DNA from: Apostichopus leukothele
Lineage: Eukaryota; Echinodermata; Holothuroidea; Aspidochirotida; Stichopodidae
Reading direction: 5' to 3'
Length of the DNA: 37,747 nucleotides
Assembly (NCBI GenBank): GCA_010014835.2
Contig: JAAAKB020277519.1
Span: 1 to 37,747 of the forward strand
Shown in pieces: positions 1 to 10,206 of the stretch (its first letter is position 1; the number at the start of each line of letters is the position of its first letter). The notes below the pieces were generated by a model. It saw nothing but the letters and a program-made list of their open reading frames with translations. It did no database searches and was not told the DNA's origin. Both the position numbers and the translations under genes were made by a program.

Positions 1-1195
1 ATTAGGAGGCACAATGCTTATTTATGAATGCCGTCCTTGTGGAGGGGTGTAAGGGAAGGGGTAGTTTTGATTAATTATGGGTCTTTAAATGCACTCTGGT
101 GCTTTATCTTGCAAATTGATGTAACTTTATATTCAAGAATTTTTTTATTGAGGCAGATAAAGTTTTTGTTTTAGTATTTTTTTAACACTAACAAATCGCA
201 TCTGGGGGGCACGATTTTTTGGAAGGGCACTTCTCCCCCCCCCCCCAGGCTACCCCATGGCGACGCCACTGTTTCTGCGACAGTCACAAACTTTGTACAT
301 ATTAAAATTCTTTTGTTATCTTTGTGTCTCATTTGGCCGCCAATACTTTATGTTACGCGGTGGCTGATGGTTATATCCGTAATGTGACGTTCACGCAGCT
401 GTGTGTGGCCACTGTGAACACGTTGGTGTAGCTAGTTTTAATTTAATAAAAACTGGAATTTAATAAAGGCAGTTGGTTGTGAAAGAAAATAAGTATAAAG
501 TCAAAAATAGAAAAATATCAATTATTAAATTGAAGCAATCATAAAATAAGATTAATCTATCTGGTAAAATAATCTGTGTCAAATTATCAAGTAGTACTTA
601 TTCTATAGACGCAACCCTTTAGTGATCTAGAAAATAGTTTGTCGAGCTTCTGACAACCTCTTTTTTCCATGCCACAGTAAATGAGATCACACTACCATTT
701 GAGAACGCCCACAAGAGTACATTTTTACCCGATTGGTTGCTAATCGATAAGTGAATGTGAAGCATATTTCAACCGTAGAATAAAAGGAATATTTTTCGAT
801 TATTTAGAGGGATTTTGTCCACTTCTTGACATTTTTAATCCCAATACAGTGGAAATATCAAAGGCGTTCCCTAACGATCAACGTAAGTGCTTGCGAAGCT
901 GACTGGAAAAAATATAGCCTAACCAGCAAGTTTGTGCAGTGTATGTAACTGTAAGTTAATAGTCTACCACGGTTCCGTTGTAGCCTATTTCAAATTAACC
1001 CTAACGTTAGGCCTAAGTTAAATCATGAGTACAAGGAACTGTGTTGCTGCACGTCATAAGTTCCACGCATCCAAACGTAAATGTGCGACTAGCTTGTTTT
1101 TAGAGGCTAACTTCAGGTAAGGCTATGTCTAAGAATTTAAGGCTTAGTTATCAAGAGTCATGAAACTGAAAATAACCTGGTGTTATCTGAACAAA
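1..1195. other. upstream non-coding sequence
   Basis: No gene is visible. There is a run of 12 C at 235-246 followed by a G+C-rich stretch, which resembles the edge of an interspersed repeat. From about 950 the sequence carries CTAACGTTAGGCCTAAG-type motifs like those near the WASHC4 start. A possible non-coding first exon of the whirlin-like gene could end at 1116 (CTTCAG before GTAAGG), but only the donor consensus supports this. Confidence 0.4.
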
Positions 1196-1440
1196 GTGGC
1201 TATTCTTACGACTAGTAAGAATAATTTCCGATTACACATGCGCAGTTGCTATTTTTACAACCAGGAGTACTATTTTTACGACCATGAGTAACAATAATTT
1301 CCGGTTAGGATTAGGGTTTAGAGTTAGGGTTACCCCTACTACACGCGCAGTTGCTTTATTTACTTTACTGCGCATGAATTCGCCGATGTCGTAAGAATAG
1401 TTTATAGATAATTGTTACGACTAGTCGTAAGAATAGCCAC
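1196..1440. mobile_element. MITE-like element with 21-bp terminal inverted repeats
   Basis: The 21 bases at 1196-1216 are the exact reverse complement of 1420-1440 (outer ends GTGGCTATTC and GAATAGCCAC). The 245-bp interior has no ORF and contains repeated sub-terminal motifs (AAGAATAATTTCCG at about 1217; ACAATAATTTCCGG at about 1289; GTCGTAAGAATAG at 1389). This is the shape of a small non-autonomous DNA transposon. I do not see a clear target-site duplication and cannot assign a superfamily. Confidence 0.55.
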
Positions 1441-2645
1441 GGCCTTATGTTAAACCCCTGCTATGGAGCCCATGGAGATTTTTAATTAGTCCTAATATGC
1501 CAGTGTTTAGGCCTAGGCCTATAATAATATTAAAAAATGTCCACATTTCTGTTGAAATGTAGAATTCAGCTGGTGAATGCCAAACTAAAAGTTAGCCTAG
1601 GTTACATCTCCTTTTGGCAAGTTAAGTGTAATTTCAAATTTTTATGCTAAAGTATTATCTTGAACTTGGTTTGGTAGGCTCGGGTTAATCCACTGTCAAT
1701 CAACTTTTCACTGATATCACTCTAGTCAGTAGTGTGTCAGAACCTGTGTACTCTGGTACACCCTATATGCCTAAGCAATTCACACAACAATTGCAAAAAA
1801 TATAAAGTTAAAAATAAAAACAAACAAAAATACATAAAAAACCTGGTATTATATATAATTAGCCTAAATAAACAATAACATATATTACAAATTTAAGGTC
1901 GTATTCTGTAATTAGTACAGTCACCTAATTTCTTTCAAAGAAGAACAGCAAAATAAAGAACATGCCTTTCTTTAAATAAAAATATGCATCACAAATCCTT
2001 CCTTATTATTTCTTTGTTAATTTGTATGATCACAATCCAATTTTCATACTTTATTCAGGGGTGAAGTAGGCGCCAGGCACAAATACTGCAGACTCTGCGC
2101 AGCAATAAATAAATGAATCCCAGCTAATTCCTCATATTCGACAGCTGACAAAAGCAGTAATTTTGCCCTGTGGTGGAAACTACAGTAACTTTTCTCTATG
2201 GCAGACACTAACGGAAACCACTGTTATGTAGCCACACTGATATTGATAACCACAGTGTTACTAGTCCCTAGTGTGCACCATCAAAACACCACAGGAGATC
2301 AACTTTGTAGTTCCCTACTCTCCAAGGATTGGAAAAGCCTTTATGGTTGTACAAGAGAGCAAAATAAAAAATATTAACATTTATAATGCCTACCACCTAA
2401 TGTTACGACATTTTGTTCCTAATCTTAGTATTGTGAAGGTAGGTTGGATAAACCTCATCTCTTGGACAATATCATAGGCCTTTGCTGTTTGGGCTGTGTC
2501 TTCTCACATTCACAATTCTCCTGTAAGGTGTCAGCCCAAGCTAATTGTGCTTAAGAAGACTTAATATTAAATAGTCTTATATTTATTACATGATGATATG
2601 CTCTGAAGTGTCATAGTTCATTTTTTATGTTATTTTATTTTTCAG
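1441..2645. other. A+T-rich non-coding sequence, likely intron or promoter of the whirlin-like gene
   Basis: No coding potential is convincing; the 68-codon ORF at 2271-2477 has no recognisable features. TAGGCCTAGGCCT lies near 1507. The stretch ends in a T-rich tract and CAG at 2643-2645, a good splice acceptor for the first coding exon. Confidence 0.45.
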
Positions 2646-2670
2646 GAGCAAAAAGTTTATCGTGGATTTA

Positions 2671-2715
2671 ATGTACAAGGTTTTCAACTGCAGTAAGAGA
2701 TCTTACATGTGCTGA
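2671..2715 (+). other. upstream ORF of 14 codons before the whirlin-like start
   Basis: An ATG at 2671 opens a 14-residue reading frame (MYKVFNCSKRSYMC) that stops at TGA 2713-2715. That is four bases before the ATG at 2720. A second in-frame ATG at 2707 uses the same stop. Since the acceptor at 2645 places this inside the 5' leader, the uORF would be met first by scanning ribosomes. Whether it is translated is unknown. Confidence 0.4.
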
Positions 2716-2719
2716 TAAT

Positions 2720-3487
2720 ATGGCCTCTCCTTCAGCAGCAAATAAGCTTCGTACTTTGGCACACAAATCGTTGAACGAGGAGGAATGTTCATTTCTGAAA
2801 GCAACCATACGAAGGTTCCGAGAAACGCACTCCGTGCTAGGTTTGTGTATCTCTTTGAAGAAGATTCTAGATTCCCCTGAAAGAATCCATCTGCTGCCGT
2901 TTATTAATGCTATGGTTCCTCAGCATCTTCAGAATGACTTTGATAAATTATGTCGACTTCAATTTAATCATTACAAGTCTCAAGTTGTGAAGGAAAATCC
3001 CGAGATCAGAGTAAGGGAATCAAAGAGGAAATCCAGACCTGCTGATCAGAGACTGACCATTCCAGTGGAAGAATTTCATAACTTCAGAAACAGAGACAGA
3101 GTAGGAAGAGCAACTGATGATAGCGACTGTTTGAAACTGTCTCGAAGAAAGAACAGCTCAACTTCCGGAGAATCCAAACATGGGGTTCATAAAAGGAGCA
3201 AGACATATCATGCTGACACATCAGTTAATTCAGATAAGAGCACTAGCACTGAGATTAGCAAGAGGGAGCTAATCCAGAAACTTTTGGATAGTAGCTCAGA
3301 GATGTCTGTCTCCGAAACCGAATTACTAATAGGAGAGGACAAATTACCTAAAGGAAAACATGTTCGGAAGGTTGTACTGTATCGTAGACAAGCACAGTCT
3401 TTGGGGTTTTCTATTCGTGGAGGCAAGGACTTGAAAGCGGGCATTTTCATCTCTGAGGTTGATCCTGGGGGACAAGCCGATAGGAAG
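2720..3487 (+). CDS. whirlin-like exon: HHD, spacer and first half of PDZ1
   Basis: Encodes residues 1-256. The start at 2720 directly precedes the harmonin-homology domain, and no in-frame ATG lies upstream within the exon. Residues ~95-210 are a basic, Ser-rich, apparently disordered spacer. The exon ends in phase 0 at AAG|GTAGAA; without splicing the frame continues into the 41-bp repeat and stops at about 3532. Confidence 0.75.
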
Positions 3488-6400
3488 GTAGAAAATCCAG
3501 AACAGTACCAGTATTCTATACAATGTATATAAAACAATATAATTATACTGTTGACTACAATACAATGTATTGAAACAATATAATTACACTGTTCACTACA
3601 ATACAATGTATTGAAACAATATAATTATACTGTTGACTGCAATATAATGTATTGAAACAATATAATTATACTGTTGACTACAATACAATGTATTTGAAAT
3701 GATATAGTTTTACAGTTGACTACAATACAATGTATTGAAACAATTAATTATAGTACTGTTATATGATAAAAATATTATAATTATCCCTAAAGTTTTGAGG
3801 AGATGTTTACTTCATGTTTGATATGTTTGTAAAACCTAATTTACAAAAAATTTGACCCTGATGTGGGTTTGTTGACCAGGTTTCGTGCAGTGATGTTGAA
3901 ATTGCCACCTGTCATTTGTGAAAATTACTTTGTACCGCACCTTCACTATCCCTGCCACACCCCCCTCCCACCCCAATATCACATCAAGGTAAACCTTTAA
4001 CTGAGTTGATTAACGTACAGTATTACTGTAACTACAGTTTTACAAGTTTACATTGGGTATAGTTGATGTTATTTGAACATCTTGTATTCTTGTAATTTAC
4101 TATATGTGTGATTTATGGCCATCAAAGTTTACTTCACAACAAACACAAAATGTTATGTTTGTGATACAGAATTGGCAACTTACCAAGTGAAGAATATATT
4201 TTGACAAGTGACTGCATCATCAGCTATTGAAAATCATTTGACATCTTATTAGCTTTTCAATAAGTTTGGTACAGTGGGTCTACTTTCCATGCATGATTCA
4301 CTTTATTATATAGATTTGTTTAAATTTTATTTCAAGGTCTTGCATTCACTTTTCATTTCATTTTGTATGTACAGGGTCTTAAAGTCGGCGAGAGAATATT
4401 AAAAGTGAATGATGATGTTTTCCAAGACATCACTCATGCTCAGGCAGTTGTTTCACTCAAGTCTGCTCAGAAGTTGACGCTGTTTGTCGCACCCATAGGA
4501 CAGATGCCTGGTGGTACCCCGGATAGCACACCAAGGTACAGTAGTATCAAAGCCAGAGGCCTCATTTACACGTCATCTGTATTAAGTGAAGGTCATAGCA
4601 TAAATTAATAAACAATGATTGTCAAGGACTTCACTAAGGAGAAGTGTGGACTAACTAATTAGATTTATATGTATATTAATATCAGTATGTATAAGTAGTA
4701 TACTGTTCAAATCTAAATCTTAAGTCAACAAGACATAATGATATTGATCTGCTAAATCAATCAATATCTAGTCTGTTACAGGAGACTAATTATTGATTTA
4801 CATTTCTGGATAGTACAGTATGTGTAATACTTATGCTGGGCTGAAATATTATGCACTCTCACAGCAGAGTGCAATAAACAGGTAAAATGTAAAGGTTTGC
4901 TGTTTACAACTTGTACTAGTAGTTTGGTCATTATTTTGCACTGATGCAATGGTAACAGTTATTTTCAATAAGTCAACAGAACATTGCTTTTAAGTGAAGG
5001 GTGATATGTATTTGTAGTATTTAATTGAAGGTTGTGAAATTTGCCATTTGTTTTTTGTATATGTACATCATATCTTGATTGAAATGTAGAAATTGCATAC
5101 TTTGAATGAAATGAAGGAGCTTCCAGGGTTAGTTTTAATATTCATCATGCCAACTGCCCGCATAGCAATGTTCAGAGACTATGTTAAACAAAAAATGATT
5201 TGATATTTCAACTTTAAGAAATCATGGAAACCAACTTACAAAGTGAAGAGTTATGACATGGAAGAAAGTGTATTTATGCTACTCGATTGATTTACAAATT
5301 AGAGCTTTTAAGTGAATTGAAAAGACACCAGTATGGGTTTATAACAGCAATTTACATATATGGAAGACAACCTTCATGTCTTTTGGGATTGGGAATAATT
5401 CCCCTTATGCATCTAAATGATCATTGTTCTCTCTCTATTACAGGAGTATCTGTCCATCCCTTGGTACAGCGACATCTTCTCACGGTAGCCGTTACTCTAG
5501 CAGGGAGTCCCTGCCTAACAAGGACTCTGATTCTCCTCAGAGGATAGTGGTTATGGCAGATGAGGATGGATGGCTTGGTTTCAGTATCAGAGGGTACATA
5601 TACATACCTATTGTAGAAACAAATGGTTAAAAGCCACACTGTGGGATGACGAATGTGATAAAGAAAATTGGTATTATGTAATACTGAACTCCAGTCAAAA
5701 TGTTGTTCATTAGGTTTAATTAGTTTGTTTTTCAAATAAGCAAGAAGGGATAAAAATTTAATAAAGAGTGTTCAACTTGCATTTTTGCATGTCGTTGCTA
5801 TTGTACAAAACAAAATTGTCTGAGTGACATATGAAATTAGATTCAAATAGAATGATAAATTGATGGAGTATTAACTTTTATTTGCTACGGTTAGGAGAGT
5901 GCCTTAGTTTTTTCTCTGGTTGCTAGCATGTATCCAGGACAAGTCAAGTGCTTGTTGGCGAATTGCAATGCTCCGACTTATTTTAAGTCGTTGTGTAAAA
6001 TTGTCCAGTATTCTCACATATTTTTGAACATTACATACTGGTTGCTGCAATTGGCGAATGCGGGTTAAAAAGTTTTGGATATCTGATTGCCCGTTGCCAA
6101 CCAGTGTAGTTACAGCACTTGTTATAGTATCTTAAGGTGTGTACTGTATCTAAGGTGGTACTCTGTAGATTTTGGAAATATTATGCAAAGCTATGCCATA
6201 AATCACTATCATACTTTTGATACATTTTCAAGTTATTTCCAGAAATATGCAACATTGTTTTGTAAAGATTTATAAACAAGGAAACACAATGTTTCCCAAA
6301 AGGTTGGTTGATAGCTTTTTGTTTTACTGTTACTTTTAATGTCAATTTATTAACTGTCTGTCATGGAAAAAAATGAGTCGCTAAACGTTTTGGAGGAGGA

Positions 6401-9400
6401 TTTAATGTTCTTGCCTCCAATGATGGTAATGTGGACGTTAAAGATCTTCTTTTAGCTGATATATATATATATATCTTTCACTCTTTCCCTTTTTCAGAGG
6501 TGTAGACCAGGGTATTGAACCTTGTGTGGCCCATGTGGACCCTCAATCTCCAGCATTTAGGGCAGGACTCACTCGAGGATTGAAGATAGAGAATGTAAAT
6601 ATTCATTATCTCAATATTACATAGGAGACTTCTGCTCATGTTGGTTAGGATCATCAAAGTACACAGTCTGGGGTAATGTGACATATAGATAGTTGTTCAT
6701 AAGGAAATTCTGAATTTGTACCACTTTGTGTAACCACGTCTGTTTCAACACGGTCTTCACTTTACCTCTAACACAAGCAGTTTGCATTGACTCTAAAGAT
6801 AATTTCTGTCCCATATTCCCATAACAAGTTGGCTGGTTAGTTTAAAATATTCAACTTTCATTAATAACGTATTTTAATAATGAGTGCTCCTTTTGGCATG
6901 CTATCATATTTTGAAATATTTAATCATATGAGGCTTTGTTTGATTGAAACTGGTGGAAAGTTGTGACCAGTCTCAAAACGCTGCCTCATTATCAGGTTGC
7001 TAAGATACTTCCCTTCCCCTGCATTACATACTAACCAGGAAGCATTCCAGTCTGTTTTCTATTGTTTGTTCTGACTGTTCTGTTTGTACTTTCTTTACTT
7101 CCACTATTAACTCAGCTGTTGAATTGTCAGTTGTAGGTAGAAAGATCTGAGCAAGTTCTGACCTATTTACATCATTGTGCATATAAATGTTAGTAAAGTA
7201 CAAAGGCTTAGTTTTGGCTTTTATTGCTTCGTCTAAGGTCTATAAACTGTATGCTGTAGAGATGGTGAGTGTTAGAACACATGTGTGTGTGTGTCATATT
7301 TGATATTTGATAACTTATATTGAGCCAGAAACCTGCATCAACTTGCATATATTTGATCCTATTCTCTACAGCTACATTGATGTACTGTAGTACCATTAGT
7401 AGTTTTATTGTAGTCATGTGACAAACAGGCTGGAAGTTTCACTTTTGAGGAAGTCATTGCTTTCAGTAAAACACATAAAGTTGAAATACTGAAATGATTG
7501 TAGGGATATCTATTAAATATATATCACTTCTCTGATTAAAACAACCCACTCTTTGATTTCAGTCTTATCATCGGCTTTAGAGACCAATGACAGGTATAAC
7601 TTTACTAAATTACAAATGTCCCATACAAGAGATATTGGGGCTTAGTTATTCCGTAGTAAGCATTCCTGTTCATAATTTGTGCAAACTAAAGTATTATTAT
7701 GCAAATATATGGTAATGATATGCTGTTTTAATAAATATTCATTGTGAGTGTTGTTTTCTTTCTTCCAGGTTAATGAGACCTCTGTGGTTGGTATGAACCA
7801 TCTAGATATGGTGCAACTAGTAACAGTCTCCAGGGTGGTTGTGCTTCATGTCACAGAAGGTTAGTGATTTGCTTAGAACTTCAAAATGTTCTCATGTTTC
7901 TTGTGGTCATGAAAATTCTTTACAAGACACTAAGAGGGAACAACAATCTAAGAAGTCATGGATCTGTCCAGTAATGTTAAGCATCATTGGAAAATCTTTG
8001 GTGCATAAGGTGGTATCAGACAAACTGCACATATGGCTGAACTGTTGCTAGGGACCTCTTTGTGGAGTAGGTCACTTCTTTGAAGGACTAATTAATATAA
8101 ACCTATCTGCTTCTGTTACTAACAATATGGCTATATATTTACATGGCAGTGTATGTCCGTCCATTTGCCAGTCTGTGAAGGAGTTGAAAAGCTCATAGTT
8201 GTTGTCACAACAGCACCATGTCACAGACGTGTTGTCACAACATCACCATGTCACAGACGTGTTGTCACAACAGCACCATGTCACTGACATGTTGTCACAA
8301 CAACACCTTGTCACAGAAGTGTTGTCACAACAACACCATGTCACTGACCTAAGTACAGATGGTACCTGTAACATCTCAGATTGTTTAAAGTATGTCAAAC
8401 ATGCTCATGTAATTTACTTTACCATAAACTGGGGTCTCAAAAAAAAACACATCTTTTCTTAAATGAGGGTTTGCTCTCCTACCTCCCTCTCAAAGAGTGT
8501 TCAAAATTCAAGTTTGCGTTCTTTCAGTTAGGAATGATTTAATCATTTTCTTTTTAATATTCTTTATCAGGTGTTATAACACCAAGGAGATCAGTAAAGA
8601 AAGATACTAAAGCTGAGCCGTCCGGATTTCAAAGAGATGATATCTCGGATAATCCGCAGATGATCAATGAAGCCGACGATGAGAGTTTCTTCCTAAAGGT
8701 ATGGATATTGCATTACTTATGCAAAATGCAAACAGTCTAGAACTTTGCTACGAATAAACCAGACAATTTAAAACACAATGCCAAAAAACCCCAGATGAAC
8801 CTAGGTAATCAAGTTTGCTAATCAATTTGAGGTTGGGACATGGGAACTATTTTTGTAATGGTTATTACTCATATTCTTTCACAAACGAGAAACAAACAAC
8901 GTCTACCATAATCAATGCCAATGGTTTGTTTTCTAACTGAGAGCTATTATTATGCTAATGACACAGTACCTTCTAACTTGAAAGATTCGCCATTTGTAAA
9001 CCAAGCAGGTGGTTGTTTTCAGAATTGATCGTAAGTTTGTGGTTCTTTGTGAAAGGACTGGAGTAATCAGGACCACCCAAAGTTGGAAACTGGCTGCCTC
9101 TTACCAACATACCAGTATGTCTTTAGTTGTACATGAAAAAAATGCAGTGTCACAACATCAAAACCTCTTAAAACCTTACAACTTATGTTGCAGGCGTTTG
9201 ATATAATTACTGACCAAAACACAAACATTACTTTGTTGTTTATCAACTAACCAATTAATTCTGTGTGGTTTGTCAATACAACTTGTTTCTATGCTTATTG
9301 CAGGACCTGGAGTTTACCCCTCCGATGCATTCCTCAACTCCTCTTCCGCCAGCAGGACACCCTTTGCTTCTCAACAATCGCAAAAACTTCCTTAAGAAGT

Positions 9401-10206
9401 TCATGCGTAAGCAACCGGATGCTCTCCATGATGCAACCATCGTCCAGGTGATCAAGGAAGATGCGAAGAATCTCCCAAGCCGATCGAACAAAAAGATGAA
9501 AAAGAAGAAAAAGAATAGCCTCCCTCCGGAGGATAGGTCAGGTGGTTCGATGGAAGGTGTCACACCAATGGAGGAACAAGATGTGAAGGCTTCTGCTAAG
9601 TTGGATGGGGGAACCATCAGGCTAAACTTAGTTGGTAAACTTGAAACTGGACCAAGCACTAACATTGCAGACAGTAAGCCACCAGGGGATAAATCCAGGA
9701 TGCATGTCAAAAATATCTTCATGCAGACTGACTCGTCACATCCCACTGCTGACACCGGTGAACATCTCACTGCAAACACCAACATTCTCAGCACACCTGT
9801 TCTGAGTCCCAAGCACTCTCAGTGGGTCTTTGGTCGCCATTCGTTATCGCCATCTTCTTCCGACTTGAGAGATGCAAAATCAGAAGTGGCTAGGCAGATC
9901 AAAGGTGAGCTCACCGGTAAGAATCAACCCATACCATTCACTCCCAATGTTCCGCCATCTCCTGCGAACAACACACACTCCCCTTCCCCGGGTGTGACCT
10001 TGTCTAAAATATTCAGCAAAGTGACCAGGCGAAGTCTAGGGGAGGATTTTGGTAACGGTAGCATCAGTGATAATTCGGGCGGCTTCCACCAACAAATGGA
10101 AGTCGATTGTGCTATGAAGAGCTCACCCTACGATATGATGAGTGACAGCAAGCTGGTCTCAAATGAATCTGGTAAGGTCAAAGTTTGGTCTGGTGTTCTT
10201 TTTTAA
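2720..10206 (+). CDS. whirlin-like scaffold protein (HHD-PDZ-PDZ), seven visible exons
   Basis: Coding exons are 2720-3487, 4375-4535, 5444-5593, 6498-6594, 7769-7859, 8571-8698 and 9304-10171. All introns are GT-AG with matching phases, giving 754 residues, or 765 if the last exon runs to the TAA at 10206. Residues ~5-80 match the N-terminal harmonin-homology domain of whirlin (KKILDSPERIHLLPFINAMVP). PDZ1 is ~217-300 with carboxylate loop LGFSI and a whirlin-like GQMPGG after its last strand. PDZ2 is ~343-421 with loop LGFSI. In vertebrates whirlin scaffolds the Usher protein network in stereocilia and photoreceptors. PDZD7 is less likely because its HHD follows PDZ2, and harmonin lacks the GRIPGG-like tail. 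The ~130-residue spacer between HHD and PDZ1 is long. HHD2 and PDZ3 are not visible, so the 3' end is unresolved. Confidence 0.7.
3519..3760 (+). repeat. 41-bp tandem repeat, about 6 copies, in the first coding intron
   Basis: Units built on TACAATGTATTGAAACAAT begin at 3519, 3561, 3602, 3643, 3684 and 3726. The period is 41-42 bp and identity among the middle copies is high. The array starts only 31 bases after the splice donor at 3488. Confidence 0.85.
4375..4535 (+). CDS. whirlin-like exon: second half of PDZ1
   Basis: Acceptor TATGTACAG|GG, phase 0 in and phase 2 out (CCAAG|GTACAG). It encodes GLKVGERILKVNDD, the helix HAQAVVSLKSAQ and the last strand LTLFVAP, then GQMPGGTPDSTP, comparable to GRIPGG in vertebrate whirlin. 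Confidence 0.75.
5444..5593 (+). CDS. whirlin-like exon: linker and start of PDZ2
   Basis: Acceptor CTCTATTACAG at 5443, phase 2 in and out (donor GGTACA at 5593/5594). It encodes a Ser-rich linker and then QRIVVMADEDGWLGFSIRG, the first strands and carboxylate-binding loop of PDZ2. Confidence 0.72.
6498..6594 (+). CDS. whirlin-like exon: middle of PDZ2
   Basis: Preceded by an ATATAT run and the pyrimidine tract CTTTCCCTTTTTCAG. Phase 2 in, phase 0 out (GAGAAT|GTAAAT). It encodes GVDQGIEPCVAHVDPQSPAF and then RAGLTRGLKIEN, the PDZ segment that is usually AGLKVGDRILEVN. Confidence 0.7.
7769..7859 (+). CDS. whirlin-like exon: end of PDZ2
   Basis: Acceptor TTTCTTCCAG at 7768, phase 0 in and phase 1 out (ACAGAAG|GTTAGT). 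It encodes VNETSVVGMNHLDMVQLVTV, the alpha-B helix of the PDZ fold, and the closing strand VVVLHVTE. His at the first position of the helix (NHLDM) is typical of class I PDZ domains. Confidence 0.7.
8201..8350 (+). repeat. 30-bp tandem repeat, 5 copies, intronic
   Basis: Units start at 8201, 8231, 8261, 8291 and 8321, each opening with the palindrome GTTGTCACAAC followed by a CACCATGTCACNGAC-type block. The period is exactly 30, so one reading frame stays open through the array; it is not an exon by any other criterion. Confidence 0.9.
8571..8698 (+). CDS. whirlin-like exon: acidic linker after PDZ2
   Basis: Acceptor TTCTTTATCAG at 8570, phase 1 in and phase 0 out (CTAAAG|GTATGG). It encodes GVITPRRSVKKDTKAEPSG and then an Asp/Glu-rich tail ending ADDESFFLK. 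No domain is recognised. Confidence 0.65.
9304..10171 (+). CDS. whirlin-like exon: long basic and Ser/Pro-rich linker
   Basis: Acceptor TTATTGCAG at 9303. The frame is open from here to the TAA at 10204-10206, with a good donor (TCTG|GTAAGG) after 10171 in phase 1. It encodes KKFMRKQ and the lysine run KKMKKKKKN (about residues 525-535, a possible nuclear signal), then a low-complexity Ser/Pro region with SPKHSQWVF and SPSPGVTLS. Either the exon splices onward to an exon I cannot identify or it ends at 10206 as GVLF. Confidence 0.65.

Noticed and set aside
8199-8462. 87-codon ORF with LSQQHHVTD repeats
   Set aside because: Arises from the exact 30-bp period of an intronic repeat. The tail is unrelated intron sequence.
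9273-9812. 179-codon minus-strand ORF
   Set aside because: Antisense shadow of the whirlin-like linker exon. The Phe run is just the complement of the Lys run.
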